The notes: generated by a model not told the origin, from the sequence alone. Shown: positions 1-8,862, counted from the stretch's first letter. The stretch: DNA of 64,000 bases from Bacteroidota bacterium (GCA_016708785.1 JADJFC010000006.1:62001-126000), one strand, 5' to 3'. Program-made: numbers and translations.

Positions 1-844
1 TGATCTTACCTGCTTCGTACAATTTCTGTGCGATGACCATTGTTTGAGACACACTGTATCCCAATTTTCTTGCTGCTTCCTGTTGTAAAGTCGATGTGGT
101 AAAAGGTGCAGATGCTGTACGTTTTCCGGGCTTTACTTCCAGATTCTTCACGCTGAAATTTGCGCCTATACAATTTTGCAAAAATGTTTCAGCTTCTTCT
201 TTAGTTTTGAATTTCTTCGGTAACTCAGCTTTGAATGTTTTACCGTTTGTATCAAAAACTGCAGTGACACGGTAAGATGCTGTAATTGTAAATTCGTCGA
301 TCTCTCTTTCACGTTCTACGATCAAACGAACTGCAACAGATTGAACACGGCCGGCAGATAATTGCGGGCGAATTTTTTTCCAAAGCACAGGCGACAATTC
401 AAATCCAACGAGACGATCAAGAATTCGACGAGCTTGTTGTGCATCGACAAGGTTTTTGTCAATCTTCCGCGGATTATTTATTGCCTCCGTGATGGCCTTT
501 TTTGTGATCTCATGAAAGACGATTCTTTGAGTATTGTTTTTATTGAGTTTCAATGTCTCATATAAATGCCAGGATATCGCTTCCCCTTCACGGTCCTCAT
601 CGGTAGCGAGCCAGACCATTTCGGCTTTCTTACATAACTTCTTAAGTTCATCGATCACATTCTCTTTATCAGGACTGATCTCATAAACAGGTTCGAAATT
701 ATTTTCCACTTGAATCCCCATTCCACTCTTCACCAGATCTCTCACGTGACCATAGCTTGAACGAACCACAAAGTCTTTTCCAAGATAACCTTCAATCGTT
801 TTTGCTTTCGCCGGAGACTCAACTATTACTAAATTTTTTGCCAT
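1..844 (-). CDS. topA: DNA topoisomerase I, N-terminal part (runs off left edge)
   Basis: Relaxes negatively supercoiled DNA by transient single-strand cleavage (type IA topoisomerase). The first 281 residues are present, from MAKNLVIVESPAKAKT; the rest lies beyond base 1. The TOPRIM domain is clear: the catalytic Glu region VIVESPAKAKTIE is at residues 6-18 and the metal-binding TDEDREGEAI at 81-90. The conserved LSAGRVQSVAVRLI segment at 162-175 marks the start of the topoisomerase core. The catalytic Tyr region is not in view. The ATG at 842-844 fits the family N-terminus exactly. It is transcribed divergently from the radical SAM gene at 1283, across 438 bases. The fragment has no frame break and the assignment is secure. 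Confidence 0.96.
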   Translation of the reverse strand, partial: MAKNLVIVESPAKAKTIEGYLGKDFVVRSSYGHVRDLVKSGMGIQVENNFEPVYEISPDKENVIDELKKLCKKAEMVWLATDEDREGEAISWHLYETLKLNKNNTQRIVFHEITKKAITEAINNPRKIDKNLVDAQQARRILDRLVGFELSPVLWKKIRPQLSAGRVQSVAVRLIVEREREIDEFTITASYRVTAVFDTNGKTFKAELPKKFKTKEEAETFLQNCIGANFSVKNLEVKPGKRTASAPFTTSTLQQEAARKLGYSVSQTMVIAQKLYEAGKI

Positions 845-1282
845 ATTTCTATTTTCAATGTTCGCAAATAAAAGAATTTATTCTTTAACAAAATGGGAGA
901 AGTTTTTTTCTTGTATTAAATTAACCTTAAAACAAGTGCAAACAAAGGGATTCAATGATTTCAAAACTAAACGTTTAGTTGTGTTAAAAAGTTTTGAAAA
1001 ATAATTTTAAAAAATAATTTCTTGCAAAATTCCCACATTTTGAAGTTAGTAGTTAAACAAAATGTCTTTGTCGTGAAATTTACTTTCGAAAAGCTACTTA
1101 AAATAGTTGGCAACCTTCTCGTCAAAATATTTACTTTATCATAGGTAAAACAGAAATCAATAAAAGTTTATAGCATGCAGATAAATTGGAGGAATCCACC
1201 TCAGAAAGATAATTTGAATAAGGTATTTATACATATATAATATGTATTACCGGTCTTTTAATAAAAAGATTACATTACTAGA
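845..1282. other. AT-rich intergenic region between divergent genes
   Basis: This 438-base spacer must hold the promoters of topA (leftward) and of the radical SAM gene (rightward). It is very AT-rich. I found no convincing TTTG-N19-TAnnTTTG promoter, hairpin, small RNA or repeat, and no open frame with coding character. Confidence 0.5.
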
Positions 1283-2362
1283 ATGAGTAATGATCGTAAT
1301 AAGACCGAAATGATCAAGGGACGAGGTGCGCAGATAAATACTGCAAACCGGTTTTTGAAACATGAATTGGTGACAGAACACATTGAAAGACTTGATGAAG
1401 AATTGCAATTAAGCAAGTCCACGCAATACCTGAATGAGTTTCCAAAAAAGATAATCAACTCAGTAAATAGTCCTGATCTGAATTTTGGCTTTTCAATGAA
1501 TCCATATCAAGGATGCGAGCATGGTTGCATTTATTGTTATGCGAGAAATACACATGCTTATTGGGGACTTAGTCCGGGAATTGATTTTGAAACAAAGATT
1601 TTAATTAAACCGGAAGCTCCAAAATTGTTGGAAGCCGAACTGATGAAAAAAAACTGGAAGCCGGCACCTATTATGCTTTCCGGAAATACGGATTGTTATC
1701 AACCTGCTGAAAGAAAATTTAAAATCACCCGACAATTGCTTGAGGTTGCCTTGAAGTTTCGGAATCCGGTCGGAATGATCACTAAGAACAAACTCATCCT
1801 CCGCGATCTGGATCTTTTGAAACAACTTGCGCAATTAAACTTAGTACATGTAATGATCAGCATTACTTCTCTTGATGAAGAGCTGCGATTGAATATGGAA
1901 CCGAGAACAGCTACAGCAAAAAATCGTCTTGAGGTTGTGAGGACTTTGAATACAAATGGAATTCCTACCGGAGTTATGGTTGCACCAATCATTCCCGGAT
2001 TGAACAGTCATGAGATTCCTGACATTATTGAAGCAGCAGCAAATGCCGGCGCATTAAAAGCAGGAATGACGATGGTGAGACTGAATGGAGACATTGGAGA
2101 AATTTTTACCAACTGGATTCGCAAAGCGTATCCCGATAAGGCCGAAAAAGTACTTAATAAGATCCGTGCCGCTCATGGAGGGAATCTGAACGACTCAAAT
2201 TATGGAAGAAGAATGAAAGGTGATGGTGTTGAAGCTGACAGTATACATCAGCTATTTAAAAATTCAGTGAAGCGATTTTTATCGGACAGAAATTTTCCTA
2301 AATATGATTTTACATTGTTCAAAAGACCGGCTTTGAATGGCCAGCTTGATTTGTTTGGGTGA
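1283..2362 (+). CDS. PA0069/SplB-like radical SAM protein
   Basis: A 359-residue radical SAM protein of the COG1533 (DNA repair photolyase-like, PA0069/Rv2578c) group. The [4Fe-4S] cluster motif is CEHGCIYCYAR with Cys at 78, 82 and 85. It is preceded by the characteristic FGFSMNPYQG segment and followed by HAYWG. The family usually begins with a basic segment containing K-G-R-G, which is present at residues 12-15 (KGRG). The substrate is not established; spore photolyase similarity is limited to the radical SAM core, so DNA repair should not be assumed. It starts at ATG 1283 and is followed after 18 bases by a small lipoprotein gene, which may be co-transcribed. Confidence 0.85.
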   Translation: MSNDRNKTEMIKGRGAQINTANRFLKHELVTEHIERLDEELQLSKSTQYLNEFPKKIINSVNSPDLNFGFSMNPYQGCEHGCIYCYARNTHAYWGLSPGIDFETKILIKPEAPKLLEAELMKKNWKPAPIMLSGNTDCYQPAERKFKITRQLLEVALKFRNPVGMITKNKLILRDLDLLKQLAQLNLVHVMISITSLDEELRLNMEPRTATAKNRLEVVRTLNTNGIPTGVMVAPIIPGLNSHEIPDIIEAAANAGALKAGMTMVRLNGDIGEIFTNWIRKAYPDKAEKVLNKIRAAHGGNLNDSNYGRRMKGDGVEADSIHQLFKNSVKRFLSDRNFPKYDFTLFKRPALNGQLDLFG

Positions 2363-2380
2363 AAATTTTATTATTGCAAA

Positions 2381-2857
2381 ATGAAATCTAAATTATTCTC
2401 GCTTGCCTTACTGATTTTAATTATTGCAGGATGTAAAAAAGAAGACGAAACATCTACTCCAATTGCTCCGGTTGGGTGCTCAAGTATTTTACCTAATAAA
2501 CTTTCCGTAAAAGTTGACGGTCAATCCTGGTGCGCTGATCAGACTTGCTTCGGTGATCTGGCAATTGTTATGACTATCAATGGGATCAATTCAAATGGCT
2601 CCACTTTGACATTGGAACTGGACGATTTCACTCCTGGAACATATCCAATCAATCAAGACCAAAACCATATTTTGTATACAAGTTCACTTGCTATGGCATA
2701 TGAATCTACAAATAGTAATGCCGGAACGTTAGTCATAACTTCGAATGACACAACAAGCAATTTAATCAAGGGTACAATTAATTCTACACTTCACAATCCG
2801 TTAGGTGGTGATGTTGCATTAACGGAAGGAACTTTTTCGATTTATTATACAGAGTGA
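2381..2857 (+). CDS. Small lipoprotein, possibly DUF6252-like
   Basis: A 158-residue predicted lipoprotein. The signal peptide MKSKLFSLALLILIIAGC gives a lipobox ending at Cys18, followed by KKED, so it is probably exported and lipid-anchored. The mature part starts with SVKVDGQSWCA and continues with alternating beta-strand-like segments (TLTLELDDFTPGTYPIN). This pattern resembles the DUF6252 family of Bacteroidota lipoproteins; that resemblance is from memory and moderate. Two Cys at about 54 and 59 (WCADQTC) could form a disulfide. No enzymatic motif is visible. It follows the radical SAM gene closely. Confidence 0.7.
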   Translation: MKSKLFSLALLILIIAGCKKEDETSTPIAPVGCSSILPNKLSVKVDGQSWCADQTCFGDLAIVMTINGINSNGSTLTLELDDFTPGTYPINQDQNHILYTSSLAMAYESTNSNAGTLVITSNDTTSNLIKGTINSTLHNPLGGDVALTEGTFSIYYTE

Positions 2858-2874
2858 GTTAGAGGATGTTTTTA

Positions 2875-2911
2875 TACCGCAGAATACGTGGACAACGCAG
2901 AATAACCGCAA
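2875..2911. repeat. Degenerate CTGCG-word repeat (family A remnant)
   Basis: Contains CCGCAGAATACG, then AACGCAGAATAACCGC. These are the same words as in the long hairpins at 10912, 20121, 54746 and 58169, but with only one recognisable arm. It begins 18 bases after the stop of the preceding lipoprotein gene. Confidence 0.5.
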
Positions 2912-3061
2912 GTTGAAAGAAAAAAGAATTTTTATTTAATTCTTGATTTTACATTGAATAAGACGGCGAGTGAAGAATTTAAAACGCAATTAAATGTTTT
3001 GAATAACATTGATTCTGATTTAAATTTATTGGGCCATTATCCACACGTGTTATTTGTTTTT

Positions 3062-3132
3062 GATCCCTCCGGGATCTAAAATGGTTTTGGGTATGTGTTT
3101 TTTTTCTACAAATATGCGACCCTTTCAGGGTC
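3062..3132. repeat. Pair of short intergenic palindromes (REP-like)
   Basis: Two compact hairpins lie 41 bases apart: GATCCCTCCGGGATC at 3062-3076 and GACCCTTTCAGGGTC at 3118-3132. The second is preceded by TTTCTACAAATATGC. Similar TTCTACAAATAT plus G/C-rich mini-palindrome units are familiar in Bacteroidota intergenic regions (general knowledge, not searched). The surrounding stretch 2858-3356 has no convincing gene. Confidence 0.55.
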
Positions 3133-3260
3133 GGTGAGATGTAGATTTTAGGTTATAAATTTCAATTTAAAATGAAACAGGTGGAAAATTTAAATTCCAT
3201 TTTAGAGATTAAATTTTGAATTCTTCTTTACCCCTTGACTATTGGTTTATGGCTCTTAAC

Positions 3261-3308
3261 CCAATTTTTGACTTTTGATCCCGATAGCTATCGGGACTGA
3301 TTTTTGAC
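3261..3308. repeat. Composite palindromic repeat (family D, copy 1)
   Basis: The core palindrome TCCCGATAGCTATCGGGA is at 3279-3296. It is flanked by TTTTTGACTTTTGA on the left and CTGATTTTTGACTT on the right. The whole unit recurs in opposite orientation at 32909-32955, and the core alone recurs at 50543-50560. Confidence 0.75.
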
Positions 3309-3356
3309 TTAAACACAACATTTTAACCAAAATCCTACACAAACCCCTCTGCCAAC

Positions 3357-3387
3357 TTGTCACATTCCCACATATAGCCTATCTTCG
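3357..3387 (+). promoter_or_regulatory. Probable miaB promoter
   Basis: A Bacteroidota-type promoter: TTG at 3357-3359, 20 bases, then TATCTTCG at 3380-3387, matching TAnnTTTG at 7 of 8 positions. The miaB ATG is 19 bases further on, giving a short leader. Inferred from consensus only. Confidence 0.45.
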
Positions 3388-3405
3388 CAGCTCAAAATTT
3401 TATCA

Positions 3406-4872
3406 ATGCATTTGGAAGGCAATAAAGTGATCGATGAGGACCGTCAGGGCGAGGCTGTAATGGCTGAAGTTCCGGTGATCTCGAATGGGAAGAAAATGTA
3501 CCTGGAAAGTTATGGCTGTGCGATGAATTTTTCAGACAGCGAAATTGTAGCTTCCATTATGGTCGGCATGGGTTATGAAACGACAAAAGTCATTGAAGAA
3601 GCCAGTGTGATTTTTTTGAACACGTGTTCTATTCGCGACAATGCAGAATTACGGATCTGGGCTCGTTTGCGCGAGATCAAGAAAAATAAAAAACGTAACG
3701 ACGAATTTATCGTCGGTGTACTTGGATGTATGGCTGAACGATTGAAAGATCAGTTGATGGAAAAAGAAAAACTGGTTGACATCGTTGTTGGTCCGGATTC
3801 ATATCGAGATCTTCCAAATCTTCTTGCTACTGCTGAGTCCGGACAAAAAGCGGTGAACGTTTTGCTTTCTCGCGAAGACACGTATGCAGAGATCAGTCCG
3901 GTAAGACTTGGAAGCAATGGAATAAATGGTTTCATTTCAATCACTCGTGGTTGTGATAATATGTGTTCATTCTGTGTTGTACCATTTACACGCGGACGTG
4001 AACGTAGTCGTGATCCTGAATCGATCGTGAATGAAGCGAGACAAATGTTTGAAGCCGGTTACCGTGAAGTAACATTGCTTGGACAGAATGTTGACTCGTA
4101 TTTGTTCTGGGGTGGCGGACAGAAAAAAGATCTGGATCCAGAAGTTGTGAAATTAGCAATGGATCACAAATTGCCCGAAGCTGAACAGAAAGGTTTTACA
4201 ACGTTTGCTGATCTTATGGAGCGTGTTGCTCAAGTAAATAAAGATCTGCGAATTCGTTTTTCTACCAGCAATCCGCGTGACATGACTGATGCTGTTCTGT
4301 ATGTGATTGCGAAGTATGACAACATTTGCAAATATGTTCATCTTCCTGTTCAATCAGGAAATTCCAGAGTACTCGATAAAATGAATCGCGGTTATACGCG
4401 TGAACAATACATGGATCGCATCGAAGCGATAAGAAGAATATTACCGGGAGCCGGTCTTTCAACTGATATTATCACCGGATTTTGTTCTGAGACAGAAGAA
4501 GAACATCAGGAAACATTAAGTCTGATGGAGTGGTCTCAATTCGATTATGCATACATGTTCAAATATTCAGAACGTCCGGGAACACTTGCTTCAAGAAAAT
4601 ATCCTGATGATATTGACGAAGCAGTTAAATCGCGTCGACTTTCTGAGATCATTGAATTGCAAAGCAGACTTTCTCACGAAAGCAATAAAAAAGATATCGG
4701 TAAGAAGAGTATCGTACTGGTAGAGAATTTTTCGAAACGTTCGAAAGATCATATGTCAGGCCGTAACTCAGAAAATAAAGTCGTTATCATTCCACGAAAC
4801 AACCATCAACCCGGCGACTATGTGGAAGTGACGATTGTGGATTGTACGCCGGCTACTCTTATTGGTGAGTAG
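3406..4872 (+). CDS. miaB: tRNA-2-methylthio-N6-dimethylallyladenosine synthase
   Basis: Adds the methylthio group to i6A37 of tRNAs reading UNN codons. A 488-residue methylthiotransferase. The N-terminal cluster-binding Cys are C38, C74 and C108 (ESYGCAMN, NTCSIRDNA, LGCMAER). The radical SAM cluster motif CDNMCSFC is at 183-190, followed by VPFTRGRERSR. The C-terminal TRAM domain begins near SIVLVENFSKRSKDHMSGR. An insertion after DSYLFWGGGQKK is typical of Bacteroidota MiaB. The first about 30 residues are a poorly conserved extension; a start at Met19 (MAEVPV) is also possible. The final codons GGT GAG TAG lie inside the left arm of the repeat at 4864. It heads a conserved block with the sigma-54 regulator and lptE. 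Confidence 0.95.
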   Translation: MHLEGNKVIDEDRQGEAVMAEVPVISNGKKMYLESYGCAMNFSDSEIVASIMVGMGYETTKVIEEASVIFLNTCSIRDNAELRIWARLREIKKNKKRNDEFIVGVLGCMAERLKDQLMEKEKLVDIVVGPDSYRDLPNLLATAESGQKAVNVLLSREDTYAEISPVRLGSNGINGFISITRGCDNMCSFCVVPFTRGRERSRDPESIVNEARQMFEAGYREVTLLGQNVDSYLFWGGGQKKDLDPEVVKLAMDHKLPEAEQKGFTTFADLMERVAQVNKDLRIRFSTSNPRDMTDAVLYVIAKYDNICKYVHLPVQSGNSRVLDKMNRGYTREQYMDRIEAIRRILPGAGLSTDIITGFCSETEEEHQETLSLMEWSQFDYAYMFKYSERPGTLASRKYPDDIDEAVKSRRLSEIIELQSRLSHESNKKDIGKKSIVLVENFSKRSKDHMSGRNSENKVVIIPRNNHQPGDYVEVTIVDCTPATLIGE

Positions 4873-5049
4873 TAAGTGGTGAGTGGTAAGTAGCAGGGGC
4901 TACTTGAGGTAATTGCATTACAATGAATAATGAATAATGAATAATGAATAATATCGTAACTAATTTCAGCTTCAAAAACTGAGTTAAGAGGTTTGCAGTA
5001 GGGATAATTTAGGCAATGCTACTTACTACTCACCACTTACTACTTACTA
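4864..5049. repeat. Stop-to-start inverted repeat (family B, copy 1)
   Basis: The left arm at 4864-4895 (GGTGAGTAGTAAGTGGTGAG...) and the right arm at 5018-5049 are reverse complements over 32 positions with about three mismatches. A loop of about 120 bases separates them. The arms are built from GTAAGTAG, GTGAGTAG and GTAAGTGG words. The miaB stop codon lies in the left arm, and the right arm ends 8 bases before the ATG of the next gene. Confidence 0.85.
4924..4951. repeat. Heptanucleotide tandem repeat (TGAATAA)x4
   Basis: Four perfect copies of TGAATAA lie in the loop of the family B inverted repeat. Every frame meets a stop codon. The same TGAATAATGA word flanks the palindrome at 50543-50560. 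Confidence 0.9.
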
Positions 5050-5056
5050 ATAAAAA

Positions 5057-6300
5057 ATGAGCATCAACGAAATAAAAGCCCGTTTTGGAATCATTGGAAA
5101 TTCTCCTTTGCTTGAGCATGCTATCAATGTAGCAAAGCAGGTGGCGACTACTGAGATCTCTGTTTTGATCTCGGGAGAAAGCGGTGTGGGTAAAGAAGTT
5201 TTCCACAAATTATACATCAGTTAAGTCCGCGGAAACACGGTCCGTACATTGCAGTAAACTGTGGAGCGATTCCTGAAGGAACAATTGATTCTGAATTATT
5301 CGGTCACGAAAAAGGATCGTTCACCGGTGCGCATGAAGCTCGAAAAGGATATTTCGAAGTAAGTAATGGCGGTACAATTTTTTTAGATGAGGTTGGAGAA
5401 TTGCCATTGAATACACAAGTTCGCTTATTACGTGTCCTTGAAACAGGTGAATTTATCAAAGTAGGTTCTTCGAAGTCGCAGAAAACAAATGTTCGTGTTG
5501 TAGCTGCTACAAACGTAGATATGCTCCGCGCTATTGAGAATGGAAAATTCAGAGAAGACTTATATTATCGATTAAATACTGTACCGATCAGGGTTCCACC
5601 TTTACGTGATCGTAAAGAAGACATTCATCTTATCTTCCGCAAATTTTCACACGATTTTGCAGAGCGTTATAGAATTCCTGCTTTGTCGTTACAACCTGAA
5701 GCGATGCAGATCCTAACAGACTATCGTTGGCCGGGAAATATTCGTCAGCTGAAAAACATTACTGAGCAAATGTCAATTCTGGAAAAATCCAGAGACGTTT
5801 CTGCAGACACCTTATTAAATTACCTTCCTCCTGCCCCGCTTAACAATCTCCCTGTGTTAATGAGAGATGAATTAAGTAACAGCAAAGAATTCAATGAAAG
5901 AGAAGTCCTTTATAAGCTGATCTTTGAAATGAAGAAGGAGATGAATGATTTACGATCGATGGTAAATCAATTGATGCAACATAATCCTGATGAAAGAACC
6001 TGGCAGAGCAATCCTTCGCCAATGATCCATGAATTGGAAACATCGGATAATTCCGGCAACAACAAACCACAGGAGACACATTTTACAATCCAACCGAGTG
6101 CCGGACAACCTTCGATTACAGTAACACCGGTTCAAAAACACATTCTTGTTGATGAATCGTTGTCATTGACCGATAAAGAAAAAGAGTTTATCCAAAAAGC
6201 CCTTTCAAAACATAAAGGTCGTAGAAAACTTGCGGCCAAAGAGTTAGGGATTTCAGAACGAACACTGTATCGTAAGATGAATGAATATGGAATTCATTGA
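5057..6300 (+). CDS. Sigma-54-dependent Fis-family regulator, frameshifted
   Basis: A bacterial enhancer-binding protein that would remodel sigma-54 RNA polymerase. It starts at ATG 5057 (MSINEIKARFGIIGNS) directly with the AAA+ domain, with no receiver domain. Walker A GESGVGKE, the sigma-54 contact loop GSFTGA, Walker B GGTIFLDEVGE and the arginine-finger region FREDLYYRL are visible. The C-terminal Fis-type helix-turn-helix is KHKGRRKLAAKELGISERTLYRKM. The frame breaks near 5201-5205: TTCCACAA reads into a stop, whereas adding one C (TTCCCACAA) restores the expected GKEVFPQIIHQLSPRKHGPY. Only the part from about 5221 on is in the second frame. The restored protein would be 414 residues. 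Its place between miaB and lptE is conserved in Bacteroidota as I know it. A one-base sequencing error is likelier than a real loss. Confidence 0.85.
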
Positions 6301-6865
6301 AAAAAGAAATAATATTGCAATTGATTTGAAAACTCATCAACATAAAATTTCCAGCTTACGAAAGTTTGCAGCTTACTTCACTTTGTCAATATTGATCTTT
6401 TTCAATAGCGGCTGTAAGGTGAATTACTCTATGTCTGGAGCATCAATTTCACCGGATATAAAAACTATTGACATTCGTTACTTTCAGAAGACTGCAGCAC
6501 TTGGACCATCGAATCTGAGTCAGACTTTCACTGAAAAACTGAAAGACAAATTTTTAACAGGAACTAGTCTTACGATAACTAATGGAGTCAGTGACCTGAC
6601 ATTAGAAGGAGCAATTACACAATACAATGTTAGTCCGCAGACCATTCAATCAAACGAAGTTGCTGCACAGAACAGATTGACGATTTCCGTCAATGTTAAG
6701 TTCACGAATATAAAAGATGAAAAGCAGGATTTCGAATCCACATTTACGAGATATGCAGATTTCCCAAGTAATACAAATATTACTTCAATCGAAGATCAAT
6801 TGATCACAGAGATCAATCAGCAATTGGTGGATGACATTTTCAACAAAGCTGTAATAAATTGGTGA
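6281..6865 (+). CDS. lptE: LptE-like LPS assembly lipoprotein
   Basis: Predicted partner of LptD in inserting LPS into the outer membrane. 194 residues. A hydrophobic segment FAAYFTLSILIFFNSGC gives a lipobox ending at Cys45, followed by KVNYSMSGASISPDIKTIDIRYFQ. This Y-S-F/M-S-G-x-S-I start followed by K-T-I-x-I-x-x-F is typical of Bacteroidota LptE. The remainder is alpha/beta, as the family requires. The signal region is long; a later start is possible. Its start codon lies 20 bases inside the end of the sigma-54 regulator gene, and its stop overlaps the next ATG, so translation is probably coupled. Confidence 0.8.
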   Translation: MNMEFIEKRNNIAIDLKTHQHKISSLRKFAAYFTLSILIFFNSGCKVNYSMSGASISPDIKTIDIRYFQKTAALGPSNLSQTFTEKLKDKFLTGTSLTITNGVSDLTLEGAITQYNVSPQTIQSNEVAAQNRLTISVNVKFTNIKDEKQDFESTFTRYADFPSNTNITSIEDQLITEINQQLVDDIFNKAVINW

Positions 6866-8295
6866 TGGACTACAAAGAGTTTATGTCATATTTGGATGCA
6901 TCCGGAACTTCGCATAAAGATGCGATATCAGGATTGCAGAATTATGTACATGAGTTTCCCTACTTCCAATCAGCTCAGGCTTTGCTTGCAAAAGCATTGC
7001 GAGAACAAGAGCATGTGCGTTTTGACAAACAGTTGAAGATCGCTGCAGCATATTGTGGTGACAGAAAATCGCTTTATGCATTGATCCATCATAAGCCATC
7101 CTCCATTTTTATTGAATCTGCTTCCGTATCTCCATTTGTTTCATCGTCTGTGACAACAATTCCTGTAGAGTCAGAGAATCCGTTTACTGAATCGCCTGCA
7201 TTTGAAGAAACAGGAAATCAATTCCCGGAAATCAAACAAGAGTATACTCCGGTCTTCGAACCTATCCTTCCTGCTCCAATTGAACAAGATGAACTTTCTG
7301 ATTTTACAGAAGAGGAAGTTACTGTTGAAAACACTGCCCCTTCTTCAGTTGACCCGCATGACATTATAAGAGAACGATTAAAAGAAATTCTCACAAAGAA
7401 AGAAGGTCCAATTGAAGAAATAAACAATAAAGAAACGGAACCTCAGTCCGTTGGAAATACTACTTTTCACGAAGAGGTTGTTTCGGATAATATAGAAAGT
7501 ACGATTTTAATACCACCATCACAAATAAATCCGGAACTGATCGCCGAAAACACTATTGAAAATATTGTTGTAGAAGAAATTCCTGAAGTAAAAGAAATTA
7601 TTACTGAACCATCAGAGAATCGTTCAGAAGAAATCATTCAACGAATCGCTAAAGAAGCTGAACATCGCCATGATGAAGTTGATCGCGGAGAATTGGAATA
7701 TGCACTTGAGTCAACAATAATTCATTCTCTCGAGAACCTTCCGCTTCTTGATGAAAGTAAAGTTCAAAAAACTGAACAGGTTAAGAGTGAAATTTCGACA
7801 CCGATGACTTTCATAGATTGGTTGAAATTGAAACATAGTGATCAGTTTGGGGAATTTGAAGAAATCCACGCCGATGAAAACAGTGTAAGTGTAGGAGTAA
7901 GTGTAAACAGTCAAGAGTTGGAGCGAGAGCCTGCTTCGAATGTTGGGGGTGAAAGTACAGAGTCGGAAGAGTTGGTGCTTTCAGCACCGGCGCAGTTGAA
8001 TTCGCCTGAAGTAGAAAATCTGATCGACAAGTTTATCGCCACTGAGCCTCGGATCGTTCCATCGAAAACGGAATTTTATTCGCCGGCTAAGCAGGCTCAA
8101 AAGAGTCTGATAGAGCATGAAGACCTTGTTTCTGAGACACTTGCACGAATCTATCGACTACAAGGGGCATTTTTAAAAGCACGCTCGGCTTACCAAAAAT
8201 TAATCTTGCTTCATCCCGAAAAAAAGGCTTACTTTGCGGCCCTTATTGAAGAAATAGATAATCAGTACAATAATCCGGATAAACAAGATTTATAA
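6865..8295 (+). CDS. Conserved protein of the lptE-secG operon, function unknown
   Basis: 476 residues from the ATG at 6865, which shares its A with the lptE stop codon (TGATG). A TTG two codons earlier is also possible. The N-terminal 60 residues (MDYKEFMSYLDASGTS, then VHEFPYFQSAQALLAKALREQ) are helical and resemble a short tetratricopeptide-like module. A long acidic, low-complexity middle rich in Glu, Ser and Pro follows (about residues 70-370). The C-terminal LVSETLARIYRLQGAFLKARSAYQKLILLHPEKKAYFAALIEEI looks like one TPR hairpin. There is no signal peptide, so it is probably cytoplasmic. I do not recognise a named family. Position suggests a link with envelope biogenesis or export, but only by neighbourhood. 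Confidence 0.75.
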   Translation: MDYKEFMSYLDASGTSHKDAISGLQNYVHEFPYFQSAQALLAKALREQEHVRFDKQLKIAAAYCGDRKSLYALIHHKPSSIFIESASVSPFVSSSVTTIPVESENPFTESPAFEETGNQFPEIKQEYTPVFEPILPAPIEQDELSDFTEEEVTVENTAPSSVDPHDIIRERLKEILTKKEGPIEEINNKETEPQSVGNTTFHEEVVSDNIESTILIPPSQINPELIAENTIENIVVEEIPEVKEIITEPSENRSEEIIQRIAKEAEHRHDEVDRGELEYALESTIIHSLENLPLLDESKVQKTEQVKSEISTPMTFIDWLKLKHSDQFGEFEEIHADENSVSVGVSVNSQELEREPASNVGGESTESEELVLSAPAQLNSPEVENLIDKFIATEPRIVPSKTEFYSPAKQAQKSLIEHEDLVSETLARIYRLQGAFLKARSAYQKLILLHPEKKAYFAALIEEIDNQYNNPDKQDL

Positions 8296-8672
8296 TGTAT
8301 ACAGCAGTTACGATTCTTATTATTTTAACCAGCGTACTTTTAGTATTGGTGGTATTAGTACAAAACCCAAAAGGTGGTGGAATATCATCGGGCATCATTG
8401 GTTCAAACCAGGTGATGGGCGTTAAAAAAACGACTGATTTTATCGAAAAACTCACATGGGGTTTAGTTTTAACTTTGATCGGCCTTTGTCTGGTAGCAGG
8501 AATGGTCTTACCAAGTAAAGACGACAGAGGCGCCATCGGCACCAAACTGCAGGAGCAAATTGAAAATGCACCGGCAGCTGCCAAGCCAAATGTACCGGCA
8601 CAACAACAGCCAACACAAAATCAACCGGCACAGCCCACCCAGCAACAAGCTGAACCGGCACCGACTAAATAA
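8295..8672 (+). CDS. secG: Preprotein translocase subunit SecG
   Basis: Small membrane subunit of the SecYEG channel. 125 residues with two membrane segments, TAVTILIILTSVLLVLVVLVQ and LTWGLVLTLIGLCLVAGMVL. They are separated by the diagnostic cytoplasmic loop QNPKGGGISSGIIGSNQ. The C-terminal about 40 residues are a Pro/Ala/Gln-rich tail. The ATG overlaps the stop of the preceding gene by one base. A strong terminator follows at 8681. Confidence 0.95.
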   Translation: MYTAVTILIILTSVLLVLVVLVQNPKGGGISSGIIGSNQVMGVKKTTDFIEKLTWGLVLTLIGLCLVAGMVLPSKDDRGAIGTKLQEQIENAPAAAKPNVPAQQQPTQNQPAQPTQQQAEPAPTK

Positions 8673-8680
8673 CTATAAAA

Positions 8681-8703
8681 GACCTCTGCAAAGAGGTTTT
8701 TTT
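8681..8703 (+). terminator. Rho-independent terminator after secG
   Basis: The hairpin ACCTCTGCAAAGAGGT is followed by a run of T. It ends the miaB-secG block before groES. Confidence 0.9.
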
Positions 8704-8704
8704 A

Positions 8705-8810
8705 TGTCATGATGTCACCGAAAAAAAGTACACTTTCAGACACATTTTCTCTTAAAAAGTAAAGATGGCAGACATAGCCGAAAATCAGGCTGGTGGCATC
8801 ATTCATGACA
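8705..8810. promoter_or_regulatory. Possible regulatory inverted repeat upstream of groES
   Basis: TGTCATGATGTCAC at 8705-8718 and GTGGCATCATTCATGACA at 8793-8810 are imperfect reverse complements, 74 bases apart, in the spacer before groES. No CIRCE element (TTAGCACTC-N9-GAGTGCTAA) is present. The pair may be a heat-shock operator; this is inference from position and symmetry only. Confidence 0.3.
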
Positions 8811-8862
8811 GAACAGAGTCACTAAAAATATTTCATTTCACAATATAATCAGACTAACTAAA

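Noticed and set aside
362..565. Forward reading frame inside topA
   Set aside because: Antisense shadow of a well-conserved gene.
1061..1090. TTTG followed by TACTTTCG as promoter in the topA spacer
   Set aside because: Spacing is only 10 bases, far from the required 19-20.
2900..3079. A 57-codon open stretch ending in LLGHYPHVLFVFDPSGI before the palindrome at 3062
   Set aside because: No start codon, begins next to a stop, no recognisable family, and its end lies in a repeat.
4864..5049. CRISPR-like reading of the GTAAGTAG repeats
   Set aside because: Units are not regularly spaced, and copies are dispersed and inverted, not an array with spacers.
8673..8862. CIRCE/HrcA operator before groES
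   Set aside because: No TTAGCACTC-N9-GAGTGCTAA found.
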